Shown here: one piece after another, positions 16,542-25,831 of the stretch
Numbering within the stretch: position 1 is the first letter of the stretch
How the letters are laid out: each line of letters begins with the position of its first letter
Assembly: GCA_900548625.1 (NCBI GenBank)
Contig: URLO01000006.1
Coordinates: 1 to 64,000 of the forward strand
Length of the DNA: 64,000 nt
DNA from: an uncultured Eubacteriales bacterium
GTDB taxonomy: Bacteria > Bacillota > Clostridia > Oscillospirales > Oscillospiraceae
Direction of reading: 5' to 3'
Translations under genes and position numbers: made by a program
Notes under the pieces: model-generated
What the model was told of the DNA's origin: nothing
Seen by the model: only the letters and a program-made list of their open reading frames with translations
Database searches by the model: none

Positions 16542-16582
16542 AAGCAGCCTGCAAGCGATTCTGGCTTGCGGGCTGTTTTTTG
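16542..16582. terminator. Bidirectional terminator
   Basis: AAGCAGCCTGCAAGC (16542-16556) pairs with GCTTGCGGGCTGTT (16564-16577), followed by TTTT; an A-run on the left serves the minus strand. It separates the BlaR1-like gene from the convergent EutH-like gene. Nothing else is visible in 16387-16541. Confidence 0.8.
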
Positions 16583-16628
16583 CAGCATCACAGCCGCCGC
16601 TGGCGCAGCGCCTCCCGATGCGTTTTCG

Positions 16629-17714
16629 TTATTTAGCGGAGACGGGCTTCTTTTTGGTGGCAAGCACCGCAATGGCAGCCGCCGCAATGCCGCCGACGGC
16701 CTTGGCCGCCAGCACCGCGCCGAGCATCTCGGGGGCATTCGCGGTGACAAAGCCGAGGTGTGCCGCGAGAAGCGACGTTGCACAGACACTGAATGCGACG
16801 TTTACGACCTGCCCGCGCTCGTCCATATCCTTCATGGAGGTCAGGACCGGGATCGCGTTGACCAGACTGATCAGCAGACCGGCCATGCTGACGTGATTCA
16901 TGCCGAGCTTTCCGCCCAGAGCGCCAAACGGCTTTCGCAGCGCGCGCTGAAGAAGCTCCGTCAGCGGCAGACTGCCAATCAGCACAACGCCGATCGTGCC
17001 GACTGTTGTCATGGCGTCCTCGACCGGTGCGAGATCGGGAATGATCTCCCATCCGGTCAGATAAGTGACCGTTCCCAGAACCAGTCCGATGACGCTGACG
17101 ATGCTGATGAAATTGGCAAATACCTTGAAGGCCAGCGCCATTTTCTCCGGGATCTTCCAAAGCCCAAGCCCCAGAAGGACTGCGATCAGAAAGACGGGCA
17201 TGGACTGCCAGAGGGTCTGCGTGACAGTAAGCCCCGTCAGCAGGCCGCCGACGATCAGGCCGGCGGGCATTCCGACGAGCCCGAACATCACACCGCGGCT
17301 AAAGGCCTTGCGGCAGGCCGGGTCGACCACAGCCATGCCGAGCGGGATCAGGAACACGACCGTGCAGCCGAAGGTGGAGGCGACAACAAGGCCGGAATAA
17401 AGCCCGATGGCCGCGTTGTCCGCCAGCTCCATCGCCAGAGCATAGCCGCCCATGTCCACAGCCAGAATGTTGGCGGACATGGCGGGGTCTATGGAGACTG
17501 CACGGAAAAGAGGCGCCAGCAGCATCCGGCAGCCTGCGCCGATGACCGGCGCCAGACAGAGAATGCCCGCGATGCAAAGCGCCGTCGGGCCCATATAATT
17601 CAGACCGTCCTTGAACTTGCTTCCCAGCCTCAGCTTGTTGCCGAGGATCTGATCGAGTCCGCCGACGACCGCTCCGGCGGCGATCAGAATCATCAGGACC
17701 TGATTGATGCTCAT
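16629..17714 (-). CDS. eutH: EutH-like transporter (ethanolamine permease family)
   Basis: A 361-residue integral membrane protein with about ten hydrophobic segments and the EutH hallmarks NYMGPTALCIAGILCLAPVIGAG, DMGGYALA and VFLIPLGMAVVD. EutH proteins facilitate ethanolamine entry, but no ammonia-lyase or microcompartment genes are in the window. ATG at 17714 is preceded by GAGAGGTTTC. It is transcribed divergently from an rpiR-iadA-creatininase-peptidase operon, so it may carry a related amine or amide substrate for those enzymes. The substrate assignment is therefore tentative; the family assignment is firm. Confidence 0.88.
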   Translation of the reverse strand: MSINQVLMILIAAGAVVGGLDQILGNKLRLGSKFKDGLNYMGPTALCIAGILCLAPVIGAGCRMLLAPLFRAVSIDPAMSANILAVDMGGYALAMELADNAAIGLYSGLVVASTFGCTVVFLIPLGMAVVDPACRKAFSRGVMFGLVGMPAGLIVGGLLTGLTVTQTLWQSMPVFLIAVLLGLGLWKIPEKMALAFKVFANFISIVSVIGLVLGTVTYLTGWEIIPDLAPVEDAMTTVGTIGVVLIGSLPLTELLQRALRKPFGALGGKLGMNHVSMAGLLISLVNAIPVLTSMKDMDERGQVVNVAFSVCATSLLAAHLGFVTANAPEMLGAVLAAKAVGGIAAAAIAVLATKKKPVSAK

Positions 17715-17869
17715 AGTTGAAACCTCTCTGCATGTGTGACTTGCGCATGGTGCCAGAAAGCGCCGCGCATTTGAAATCATTATAGCGGAAAGGCGCACGT
17801 AAAGCTACTGCTTTTCTCGGCAGCGAGCCGAACGGAGAAAAGGATTTTTCACAATAATCAAAAAAAGTA

Positions 17870-17899
17870 TTGACAAGAGCATGCACTATCTGCTATTGT
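17870..17899 (+). promoter_or_regulatory. Promoter of the rpiR-iadA operon
   Basis: TTGACA (17870-17875), 18 bp, TATTGT (17894-17899). The -10 box is weak, consistent with a regulated promoter. The gap 17715-17981 holds this divergent control region; I see no clear operator. Confidence 0.5.
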
Positions 17900-17981
17900 C
17901 TCAATATAGAAGTATAGTAAATGCTTTAATAACTTGCTTACCGGAGACGGCGGGAATGACGGGGCCGAAAGGGGAAAACAC

Positions 17982-18875
17982 ATGAGCATCATGGAAACGA
18001 TCCGCGCCAGATACCTCAGTCTCAGCTCCGTGCAGAAACGGATCGCCGACTATTGTCTGGAGCATCCGGACGAGGCCAGCTATCAGACGCTGCGCGAGTT
18101 TTCACAGACAACACACACGACCGATGCGACCGTTCTGAAGTTCTGCGGCAATATGGGCTGCGAGGGCTTTCTGGCGTTCCGCCGTCAGCTTCAGGAGTAT
18201 GTGCGCCTGCGTCTGAGCCCGAATGAGAAGATACGCATGTCGCTCACGCGCTCGGTCGATGCGCACGACACCTGCCGCAAGATCATCGATGGCGAAAAGC
18301 GCGGGCTGGAGATGACGTTCCGATATCTGGACATGGAGAACTTCGGGCAGATCATCTGCCGGCTGAACCATGCGCGGCGTGTTTTTATCGCCGGTCACCG
18401 GCTCACACGCATCGTGGCGGACTACTTTCTCTATCAGCTCAAGCGCATCGGCCGCGAGGCGTATCTGGTCGATTTGGCGGACAGAAAGCAGCCGCGTGAT
18501 GCGCTCCTGCACGCCACAAAAGAGGATGTGTTCGTCCTCATCAGCATCCCCGTCTATGCGGATGTGACCATCCGGATGGCGCAGTATTTGCAGGAGGCGG
18601 GAATCTGCGGCATTTGCATCACCGACAATCTGACCTCTCCGGTGGCGCAGGCATGTGAACTGTCGCTGACCTGCAACACGGAGCACGAGGTTTTTTTCAA
18701 CTCCATCACCCCGCTGATCGCGCTGATCGAGCTGCTGTCCGCCGGGCTTCTGCTCGGCGACCGCGAGGGCTTCACCGCCTCGCAGGAGCGCCTCGAACAG
18801 ATCGAGCAGACGCTCGGCATTCCGCAGAGCGATCGTCAAATTGTCCGCACTGAGCTTGAACGTGAGGCTTTATAA
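17982..18875 (+). CDS. RpiR/MurR family transcriptional regulator
   Basis: A 297-residue regulator. The N-terminal helix-turn-helix (residues 1-77; SSVQKRIADYCLEHPDEASYQTLREFSQ and TDATVLKFCGNMGCEGFLAFR) is followed by a SIS-type effector domain (RVFIAGHRLTRIVADYFLYQL). Family members usually sense phosphorylated sugars, though some control amine or peptide use. ATG at 17982 follows AAAGGGGAAAACAC. It is the first gene of the operon with the isoaspartyl dipeptidase-like, creatininase-like and M42 peptidase genes, and presumably controls it and the divergent EutH-like gene. Confidence 0.9.
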   Translation: MSIMETIRARYLSLSSVQKRIADYCLEHPDEASYQTLREFSQTTHTTDATVLKFCGNMGCEGFLAFRRQLQEYVRLRLSPNEKIRMSLTRSVDAHDTCRKIIDGEKRGLEMTFRYLDMENFGQIICRLNHARRVFIAGHRLTRIVADYFLYQLKRIGREAYLVDLADRKQPRDALLHATKEDVFVLISIPVYADVTIRMAQYLQEAGICGICITDNLTSPVAQACELSLTCNTEHEVFFNSITPLIALIELLSAGLLLGDREGFTASQERLEQIEQTLGIPQSDRQIVRTELEREAL

Positions 18876-18897
18876 AGGAACACAGGAGGCGTTTTCC

Positions 18898-20019
18898 ATG
18901 ATTCTGATCAAAAATGCACGCGTTTTTTCGCCGAAGGCACTCGGAAAAAAGGATGTTCTGATCGCCTTTGACAAGATCCTTGGGATTGCGGACTGCATCG
19001 AGCCGTGGCGCGACGATCTGACTGTGATCGACGCGGCGGGCAAGATGCTCGTTCCCGGCTTCATTGACCAGCATGTTCATATCGTCGGCGGCGGCGGTGA
19101 GGGCGGCTTCAACACCCGGACGCCGGAATTCCAGCTTTCCAAGGCGGTTACCTCCGGCGTGACAACGCTTGTCGGTCTGCTTGGTACCGACGGCTACACC
19201 AAGAGTCCCGAGCTGCTGCTGGCAAAGACCAAAGCGCTCAACACGGAGGGCATCACGGCCTACTGCCTGACAAATTCCTATGCATATCCGCCAAGAACCA
19301 TCACCGGTTCCGTGGCAAACGACATTCTTTACATCTCCGAGATCATCGGCTGCAAGCTTGCCATTGCGGACCACAGAGCCAGCCACCCCACCCGCGAGGA
19401 GCTGATCCGTCTGGTTTCCGACATCCGCATGGCGGCGCTCGTCTCCGGAAAGGTCGGCGAGCTGCATCTGCACGTCGGCGCTGCACCTGAGGGCATCGAG
19501 CCGATTATGGACATCGTCCGCACGACGGACATTCCCATCTCCCATTTCCGCCCGACGCACCTCGGCCGCCGTCCGGAGCAGGTGGTGCAGTTCACACACA
19601 TGGGCGGCTATGCCGACATCACGGCAAGCTCCAGCGTGTCGTCGTTCTTCCCGGGCCTGATGGAAACGGCGGTTCCCGAGCTTTTGACCATCAGCTCCGA
19701 CTCCAACGGCAGCATGCCGAAGTGGGACGAAAAGCACGAGCACATCGTCGGTATGGGCGTCGGCGACATGGGAGATCTCTATCGCGTGATTTTTGAAATG
19801 GTGACGCAGCAGGGCGTCGCGCTGGAAAAGGCGCTGCCTTTCATCACCTCGAACGTCGCCCGCGCACTGGAGCTCTATCCGCGCAAGGGCTGCATCGCCG
19901 AGGGCAGCGACGCGGATCTGGTCCTTCTGGACGAGGGCTATCAGATCGACGGTATGCTGGCAAAGGGCCGCATCATGATGCAGGACAAGCAGGTGCTCGT
20001 CAAGGGCACGTTTGAATAA
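18898..20019 (+). CDS. iadA: Isoaspartyl dipeptidase (beta-aspartyl peptidase) family amidohydrolase
   Basis: A 373-residue metal-dependent amidohydrolase of the M38 family. FIDQHVHIVGGGGEGGF (His59, His61) matches the binuclear site and glycine-rich loop of isoaspartyl dipeptidases. ISSDSNGSMPKWD provides the catalytic aspartate region. The enzyme hydrolyses dipeptides linked through the aspartate side chain, which arise from protein damage. ATG at 18898 follows ACAGGAGG. The following creatininase-like and M42 peptidase genes suggest a pathway for unusual amides or peptides. Confidence 0.88.
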   Translation: MILIKNARVFSPKALGKKDVLIAFDKILGIADCIEPWRDDLTVIDAAGKMLVPGFIDQHVHIVGGGGEGGFNTRTPEFQLSKAVTSGVTTLVGLLGTDGYTKSPELLLAKTKALNTEGITAYCLTNSYAYPPRTITGSVANDILYISEIIGCKLAIADHRASHPTREELIRLVSDIRMAALVSGKVGELHLHVGAAPEGIEPIMDIVRTTDIPISHFRPTHLGRRPEQVVQFTHMGGYADITASSSVSSFFPGLMETAVPELLTISSDSNGSMPKWDEKHEHIVGMGVGDMGDLYRVIFEMVTQQGVALEKALPFITSNVARALELYPRKGCIAEGSDADLVLLDEGYQIDGMLAKGRIMMQDKQVLVKGTFE

Positions 20020-20057
20020 GCCCGCGCAGCCAACAAAACGGAAAGGGAGAACGCGTT

Positions 20058-20819
20058 ATGAGACTTGCAAATCTGACATGGCCGAAGGTACAGGAGTATT
20101 TTGAAAAGAACGACATGGTGCTCGTCTCCATCGGCAGCATCGAGTGCCATGGCCGGCACATGCCGCTCGGGACAGACACGCTGATCCCGGAGCATCTGCT
20201 GGAGAAGATCGAGCAGAAAAGCGACGTCCTGATCGCCCCGACCATTCCCTATGGCGCGTGTCAGAGTCTGGCTCCGTATCCCGGAACGATCGACATTGAC
20301 AGCGAGGTGCTCTATCAGTTCTGCCGTCAGGTATTCCTGAGCCTCTACCGTCACGGCGCAAGAAAGTTCGTGTTCCTGAACGGTCACGGCGGGAACGTCA
20401 AGACGATCGAGCGGCTGGGACTGGAATTTGAGGAAAAAGGCTGTCTGGTCGCGATGCTCAACTGGTGGCTGATGGCGTGGGATATGAATCCTGCGTGGAA
20501 GGGCGGCCACGGCGGCGGCGAGGAAACGGCGGCCATTCTCGGCATTGACCCGTCTCTGGTCGATCGGAGCGAGATCGGCGGCGCGCTTCAGTTCAAGGAT
20601 CTCAGCGAGAACCTGAAAACGACCGGCTTCCGTTCCGTTGAGTACAAGGGCGTCTCGGTCGATATCCTCCGCAGCACCCCGCATGTCACCGACAGCGGCT
20701 GGATCGGCCCCGATCATCCCAGCACCGCTACCGAGGAATGGGGCAGGGAAATGCTCGAGACCACGGCAAACTACATTGCCGATTTCATGGAGGAATTCAA
20801 GAAGGTCACGCTTTCGTAA
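20058..20819 (+). CDS. Creatininase family amidohydrolase
   Basis: A 253-residue creatininase/creatinine-amidohydrolase-fold protein. The metal ligands are visible: SIECHG (Glu29, His31), GTDT (Asp40), NGHGGN and HGGGEETAA with the distal glutamate. Relatives open cyclic amides or act on formamide-type compounds; creatinine itself is only one possibility. AAAGGGAG precedes the ATG. It lies between iadA and an M42 peptidase gene with short gaps (38 and 11 bp). An amide ring-opening step feeding the peptidases is a reasonable inference. Confidence 0.88.
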   Translation: MRLANLTWPKVQEYFEKNDMVLVSIGSIECHGRHMPLGTDTLIPEHLLEKIEQKSDVLIAPTIPYGACQSLAPYPGTIDIDSEVLYQFCRQVFLSLYRHGARKFVFLNGHGGNVKTIERLGLEFEEKGCLVAMLNWWLMAWDMNPAWKGGHGGGEETAAILGIDPSLVDRSEIGGALQFKDLSENLKTTGFRSVEYKGVSVDILRSTPHVTDSGWIGPDHPSTATEEWGREMLETTANYIADFMEEFKKVTLS

Positions 20820-20830
20820 GGAGGGTCACG

Positions 20831-21907
20831 ATGGATAAAAAAACGACGCTGGAAATGATCGCTGCGATCTCGAACGCGAACGGCGCTTCCGGCTTTGAAG
20901 ATGACGTAGTCGCTGCGATCCGCCCCTATGCCGAAGGACTCGGCGAGGTCACGGAGGACCGCATGCGCAACCTTTATATCCGCCGCAAGGAAAACAGCGG
21001 CAAGCGCCCCGTCGTTCAGCTCGATGCGCACAGCGACGAGGTCGGCTTCATGGTGCAGGCCGTCTGTCCGAACGGAACGCTCCGCATCATCCCGCTCGGC
21101 GGCTGGGTGAGCAGCAACATCCCGGCCCACAAGGTCTGGGTGCGCAACCGCTTCGGCGAGTATATTCCGGGCCTCACCGCCAGCAAGCCGCCCCATTTCA
21201 TGACCGAGCAGGAGCGCAGGACGCCATTGGAGATAAAGGACATCACCGTGGACGTCGGCGCGGTTTCCAGAGAAGAAGCAATCGAGAAATTCGGCATCCG
21301 CATCGGCGAGCCGGTCGTTCCCGATGTGACCTTCACCTACTCGGAGACAACAGATCTGATGGTCGGCAAGAGCTTTGACTGCCGTTTGGGCTGCGCTGCC
21401 ATTGTCAAGACGATGCATACTCTGGCAGGGCGGGAGCTGAACGTCGATATCGTCGGCGCCTGTGCGGCACAGGAGGAGGTCGGCGTGCGCGGTGCAACCG
21501 TGACGGCGCAGGTCGCCAAGCCCGACATCGCAATCGTTTTTGAGGGCTGCCCGGCGGACGACACCTGCGTGGAGCCGTACATGGTCCAGACGGCCATCAA
21601 GCGCGGCCCGATGCTGCGCCACATTGACGCCCGGATGATCACCAATCCGCGCTATCAGAGATACGCGCTGGACCTTGCGGAGCAGCTCGGCATTCCGGTG
21701 CAGGACGCTGTCCGCAGCGCAGGCTCGACAAACGGCGCGGCCATTCACCTTGCGGGAAAGGCGGTTCCCGTGATCGTCATCGGCATCCCGGTCCGTTATG
21801 CGCATACGCATTACGGAATCTCGGCTTACGCCGATTTTGAAAACGCCGTAAAGCTTGCGTGCGAGATCCTCAAGAGACTCGACGAGGAACAGATCATGCG
21901 CTTTTAA
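20831..21907 (+). CDS. M42 family metallopeptidase (glutamyl aminopeptidase type)
   Basis: A 358-residue cytosolic aminopeptidase of the M42 (tetrahedral aminopeptidase) family. Visible ligands include LDAHSDEVGFMV, the catalytic CAAQEEVGVRGA and the C-terminal AHTHYGIS. It releases N-terminal residues from short peptides. ATG at 20831 follows AAGGAGG. As last gene of the rpiR-iadA operon it probably completes degradation of the peptide or amide substrate handled by the upstream enzymes. Confidence 0.9.
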   Translation: MDKKTTLEMIAAISNANGASGFEDDVVAAIRPYAEGLGEVTEDRMRNLYIRRKENSGKRPVVQLDAHSDEVGFMVQAVCPNGTLRIIPLGGWVSSNIPAHKVWVRNRFGEYIPGLTASKPPHFMTEQERRTPLEIKDITVDVGAVSREEAIEKFGIRIGEPVVPDVTFTYSETTDLMVGKSFDCRLGCAAIVKTMHTLAGRELNVDIVGACAAQEEVGVRGATVTAQVAKPDIAIVFEGCPADDTCVEPYMVQTAIKRGPMLRHIDARMITNPRYQRYALDLAEQLGIPVQDAVRSAGSTNGAAIHLAGKAVPVIVIGIPVRYAHTHYGISAYADFENAVKLACEILKRLDEEQIMRF

Positions 21908-21957
21908 GAAGTGGTTTTGCGCCATTGCCACGGACGCAGAGCTACACTGTTTTGGTA

Positions 21958-21992
21958 CGGCCTCCGACTGCTTTGACCGGTCGGAGGCCGCT
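21958..21992 (+). terminator. Terminator of the rpiR-iadA operon
   Basis: CGGCCTCCGAC pairs with GTCGGAGGCCG around a 10-11-nt loop, followed by CTTGATTTTT. Confidence 0.8.
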
Positions 21993-22044
21993 TGATTTTT
22001 GCCCCATCCGGCAGGTGCATACATCAAACCGGGAGAAATGTCCA

Positions 22045-22073
22045 TCGACAAGCCCGCGCGGCGGTGGTATAAT
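22045..22073 (+). promoter_or_regulatory. Promoter of the YugP-type gene
   Basis: TCGACA (22045-22050), 17 bp, TATAAT (22068-22073). Confidence 0.6.
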
Positions 22074-22135
22074 AAAGCGCAAAGGATCGCCGCACGGCAA
22101 AGCGGCGCTCCCAATGATCTGAGGTGATTGAAAAC

Positions 22136-22822
22136 ATGTTTTGGGATACAACCTACATTCTTGTGATCATCGGCGCACTGATCTGCGCGGGTGCATCGCT
22201 GAATGTGAACCAGACCTACCGGCGCTACAGTACGTTTGCAAACCGCCGCGGCATCACGGCGGAGGCCGCCGCTGCGCAGATCCTGCGCAGTGCCGGGATC
22301 ACGGACGTGCGCATCGAGCGCATCCGCGGGTCGCTGACGGATCACTATTCGCCGCGCGAGCGGGTGCTGCGCCTGTCTGACAGCGTATACGGCTCCACAT
22401 CGGTCGCCGCCATCGGCGTGGCCGCCCATGAGTGCGGACACGCGATCCAGCATCAGGTGGGCTATTTCCCGCTGAAGCTGCGCTCGCTCTCCGTGCCGGT
22501 GGCAAACATCGGCTCCATGATCTACTGGCCGGTGATCCTGCTGGGCCTGATCCTCGGCTATATGGAGCTTGCGCAGATCGGCGTGCTCCTTTTTGGGCTT
22601 GTGGTGGCGTTCCAGCTCATCACGCTCCCGGTCGAGATCAATGCCTCCGGACGTGCGCTGCGGGTGCTGTCAGACAGCGGTATTCTGGCGGGAGACGAAA
22701 TGCAGGGCGCGGAGAAGGTGCTCCGTGCGGCGGCGATGACCTATGTGGCGGCGCTGTTCTCGTCGGTGCTGCAGCTGCTGCGCCTGATGCTGCTGACGCG
22801 CAGAGACGACCGGCGCAGATAG
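22136..22822 (+). CDS. Zinc-dependent membrane peptidase, YugP family
   Basis: A 228-residue membrane protein with an N-terminal membrane segment (residues 5-20), a cytoplasmic or extracellular HEXXH site AAHECGHAIQHQ (about residue 100) and two further hydrophobic segments before a basic RRDDRRR end. This is the pattern of the YugP/DUF-type neutral zinc metallopeptidases; the physiological substrate is unknown. ATG at 22136 is preceded by TGAGGTG; a GTG at 22124 would lie on the binding site. It is monocistronic and ends at a terminator hairpin into which a 233-bp repeat element has inserted. Confidence 0.88.
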   Translation: MFWDTTYILVIIGALICAGASLNVNQTYRRYSTFANRRGITAEAAAAQILRSAGITDVRIERIRGSLTDHYSPRERVLRLSDSVYGSTSVAAIGVAAHECGHAIQHQVGYFPLKLRSLSVPVANIGSMIYWPVILLGLILGYMELAQIGVLLFGLVVAFQLITLPVEINASGRALRVLSDSGILAGDEMQGAEKVLRAAAMTYVAALFSSVLQLLRLMLLTRRDDRRR

Positions 22823-22844
22823 ACTCGCAGGGCTTTGAAAGACT

Positions 22845-23152
22845 GAAAATGCCTCTGACCAAGCGGGCCAGAGGCATTTTTTGAGCATGTCAAAATAGTC
22901 TTTTTGACACGCTCTCAAACGCGAACCGCGGGGGCTTGGTTCGCGTTTGAAAAGGCCGCGCCCGCCTACGCGCATAATTTGTGCGCTGCTTGCGCACAAA
23001 TTCCACACTTGCCGGGCGTAGCGTGTTTTGTCTGACGTACACGCCGCCAGACAAAACCGATTCACTTTTTATTTCGCCGTGCGCGGCGAAACTCTACGAG
23101 GTTTTTGACAGTCTGGAAAATGCCTCTGACCAAGCAGGTCAGAGGCATTTTT
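22845..23152. repeat. Dispersed 233-bp hairpin element, copy A, with duplicated terminator
   Basis: The element core (22883-23115, 233 bp) runs GAGCATGTC...GACAGTCTG, inverted relative to copies B, C and E. It lies between two copies of one hairpin: left 22845-22882 and right 23116-23152. Both read GAAAATGCCTCTGACCAAGC onward and differ at only two positions. It sits tail-to-tail between the YugP-type and yesL genes. It contains the same five stems as the other copies and no credible gene. Confidence 0.9.
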
Positions 23153-23155
23153 GTG

Positions 23156-23815
23156 TTATTGTGCCGAATCGGGAGCATCCGCGCCGGGGCGCTCGTCGAT
23201 GATTTTTTTGAACACGGGGCGCAGGATCAGCATGTTGAGATACGCGCTCAGCGAGCCGCCAATCAAAATCCAGAAAATGCTGCTTCTCAGGAAAAACGGA
23301 AGGCTCACGAACAGCATGATGATGGGCAGCAGGTTGATGGCGCTGATGAGAACGGTGCGCGGCAGCTTTGCGACGGCAAGGACAGCGGCTGTGCGCAGCG
23401 TTTTCCAGACCGTATCGTCAAAATACGCCATCACCGGATAGACGAACGAGACGACAAAGGTGAGCATCAGCGCGGAGACCATCCAGATCGCGCGGACATA
23501 GACGGGGACGACGTCGCTGCTCTGCGCGGAGAGGATCCACGCATTCATCACGACCGCAGCAGTTGGGATCAGAAGCAGGAGATAGACCGGCGTTGCCTGC
23601 CGGAAATCGGATTTGAACGAGCGGAAAAAATCTCTCGTGACGGAGCTTATGCTCTCCTCCTGCAAATGGCGCACGACATGGTACATGGCGGTGGTGGAGG
23701 CGCCGGCGGTCACAACGGGCAGGCAGCACAAAAGCCACAGCACATTCAAGATCACCAGATCGGCGACCCGCGCCAGAAAGGACATGATGGGGGAATCGGG
23801 GTCAAGCAGTTTCAT
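23156..23815 (-). CDS. DUF624/YesL family membrane protein
   Basis: A 219-residue membrane protein of the YesL/DUF624 family. It begins with the family's SPIMSFLARVADLVILNVLWLLCCLPVVTAGASTTAMY segment and has about five membrane helices. YesL-type proteins often neighbour carbohydrate ABC importers; their role is unproven. AAGGAGC precedes the ATG. It follows the LTA-synthase-like gene by 27 bp in the same operon, and its stop lies three bases from the right terminator copy of repeat A. Confidence 0.88.
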   Translation of the reverse strand: MKLLDPDSPIMSFLARVADLVILNVLWLLCCLPVVTAGASTTAMYHVVRHLQEESISSVTRDFFRSFKSDFRQATPVYLLLLIPTAAVVMNAWILSAQSSDVVPVYVRAIWMVSALMLTFVVSFVYPVMAYFDDTVWKTLRTAAVLAVAKLPRTVLISAINLLPIIMLFVSLPFFLRSSIFWILIGGSLSAYLNMLILRPVFKKIIDERPGADAPDSAQ

Positions 23816-23842
23816 AGAGGGCTCCTTCTATCTGCCTGCCGC

Positions 23843-25711
23843 TCATTTCAGCAGGTAATACGTCCATTTGTGCAGCCGGGATACGGCGGCGGCCAGTTCC
23901 GGCGGCAGCGTGTCGGTGTAGGTTCCGTCGGCAAGACAGTAGGTCGCCTCACGCTCACGCAGGACGGGCAGCTCGGCACGCAGGGCGTTCAGCTCGTCAA
24001 AGAACGCGCTCTGGCCGTGATAGCCGATGAGCTGGAGCACCATCGCGCCGAGGTAATTGTCGCTGAGGTATCCGTTTTCCGGAAGCGCAAGCGCGGCATA
24101 GCGCGCCGGAAGGTCAACTGCGGAGGCGTAGGCCTCGTTCGACCAGATGACATAGGGAACGGCATAGGTATCGACCGTTTCCTGCGGCGTTTCGTTCAGG
24201 TTGTAGCGAAGGCCGAGCTCCGTGCAGGCCGTGCCGAGATTCGGGCGGTGGTCACCGAAAAAGACCAGCACCGTCGGCTCGTCCAAAGTGTCGAGATACT
24301 GCGTCAGTGCAACGAGCATTTCCGAGGAGTCGCGCACGCCCTCCATGTAGACGGAGAGCTGCTCCATCGCGCCGTCGGAGACGGAGACGCTCAGCGGCAC
24401 GGGCGCAGGACGCTCGTCGTATTTTCCGTAGCCGTATGCCTGATGGTTCTGAATGGTGACGGAATAGGTGAACAGCGGCGCATCGCTTCCCACCATCCGT
24501 TCGTTGAGATCCTGCCTCAGCTCATCCAGAAACGCAGCGTCGGAGATCATGGTGCCCTTGAAATCGCTCTCGTCGAACGCCTCAGAAAAGACCTGATCGG
24601 AGATGCCAAGATGGCTGTAGACGCTCATGCGGTTATAAAACCAGCTCTGGCCGGGGTGCATGAAGAAGGTGTTGTAGCCGGCGTCCTTGAGAAGCGCCGC
24701 AATGGAGCGCGTCGGTCTGCGCACGACGCGGAACGAGGAAGTCGTACCCTCACCGATCATGTTGGTCTGCATGCCGGTCAGAACGTCAAACTCCGTGTTT
24801 GCGGTGCCTGCGCCGTAGTTGCTGACGACGATGTGGCCGCTCACGGCGCGTTCGCTCGATGCGACGGTCCGGAAGCCGGCAAGGGGATCGTCTTCGGGGG
24901 AGTAAAGGAAGACCGGCTCGTCGGAGAGGTCGGAAAATGCCTCGCACATGACCATGAGCACGTTCGGTCTGACCTCCGGCTCAGCCGCGCCGTCCGTCTG
25001 ATCCCAGCGCTCGACCTCGGCGCGGGAGTAGCCGTCCGGCTTGTCAACGGGATACAGATTATAATTGTACCAGAAGCAGTAGTTGAAGCCGAGCGTATTG
25101 AATACGGAGGGGATGTTGTAGGCGTAGGGAACCTTGAAGCTCGAATAGAGATCCTTGTCCGTGTAGACAAAGCGTACCGCGCACGCAAACAGCGCAATGC
25201 AGAGCACGACGCAGAGCACGCGCACCGGCCAGCGGCGGAGCTTCGGGGTTTTGAAGAAAATGCCGAGCGCGATCGCCGCCGCGAGGAGCGCCGCAATGAG
25301 CAGGAGCTTTTCCCAGTGAAGATCAAGCTGATACTCTCCGGCGGCGTTCATCGCCTCCCGGATCAGAAGAATGTCGGACGGAACAAAGGGATCCTCGCGC
25401 CCCTCGATCTTCAGGAGATTCACATAGGACATGACCGCCATCACGCCGCCGGAGATCGCCCCGGAGAAAAACAGATTCCCGAGCAGGAAATAGAGAACGG
25501 CTGTAAACACGATGACGGGAAACCAGTTGAGCGCGATCAGAAGCGGCTGATGATAAAACGCGCGCATCGTGTCGAGAAAAGAGCCGGGCTGGATCCAGAC
25601 GCAGACAAGCGTGATGAAACCGGTCATGCCAAGACCGACCAGCGCCGTCAGGATCGGGGAGAGCATCCACCGCGGTTTTCCCCTGCATGTTTCTTTTGTG
25701 ATCCATTTCAT
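23843..25711 (-). CDS. LTA synthase-like sulfatase-fold phosphoglycerol transferase
   Basis: A 622-residue polytopic enzyme. About five N-terminal membrane helices (residues ~15-190) precede an extracellular alkaline-phosphatase/sulfatase-fold domain. NVLMVMCEAFSD supplies the first metal-binding glutamate. GAGTANTEFDVLTGM resembles the catalytic-threonine region, and HPGQSWFYNR and FFGDHRPNLG the later metal ligands. Family members polymerise glycerol-phosphate on glycolipid from phosphatidylglycerol. It has its own TTGACA/TATATT promoter and is followed by yesL. It may act in teichoic-acid-like polymer synthesis or in lipid-headgroup transfer; which one is not decidable here. Confidence 0.88.
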   Translation of the reverse strand: MKWITKETCRGKPRWMLSPILTALVGLGMTGFITLVCVWIQPGSFLDTMRAFYHQPLLIALNWFPVIVFTAVLYFLLGNLFFSGAISGGVMAVMSYVNLLKIEGREDPFVPSDILLIREAMNAAGEYQLDLHWEKLLLIAALLAAAIALGIFFKTPKLRRWPVRVLCVVLCIALFACAVRFVYTDKDLYSSFKVPYAYNIPSVFNTLGFNYCFWYNYNLYPVDKPDGYSRAEVERWDQTDGAAEPEVRPNVLMVMCEAFSDLSDEPVFLYSPEDDPLAGFRTVASSERAVSGHIVVSNYGAGTANTEFDVLTGMQTNMIGEGTTSSFRVVRRPTRSIAALLKDAGYNTFFMHPGQSWFYNRMSVYSHLGISDQVFSEAFDESDFKGTMISDAAFLDELRQDLNERMVGSDAPLFTYSVTIQNHQAYGYGKYDERPAPVPLSVSVSDGAMEQLSVYMEGVRDSSEMLVALTQYLDTLDEPTVLVFFGDHRPNLGTACTELGLRYNLNETPQETVDTYAVPYVIWSNEAYASAVDLPARYAALALPENGYLSDNYLGAMVLQLIGYHGQSAFFDELNALRAELPVLREREATYCLADGTYTDTLPPELAAAVSRLHKWTYYLLK

Positions 25712-25831
25712 AATCGTATATCATGCTCCTTTTAAGGAAAAAAGCGCCGGAATGCTCCGACGCACAGCATACAGCAGCCCCGCCCGTTCGTGCGCACCCG
25801 CACCGGCGGGGGCGAGTGCCGGTTTGGATTC

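Noticed and set aside
16629..17714. Part of a complete ethanolamine utilisation cluster
   Set aside because: No eutB, eutC, microcompartment or regulator genes of that pathway are present in the window.
22883..23115. IS200/IS605-type or group IIC intron derivative
   Set aside because: Both classes are attracted to hairpins or terminators, but they do not normally duplicate the target, whereas four loci here show a clear hairpin duplication. A link cannot be excluded without genome-wide data.
23105..25735. Open frame of 876 codons on the plus strand
   Set aside because: It mirrors yesL and the LTA-synthase-like gene on the opposite strand and starts inside repeat copy A. No domain is recognisable.
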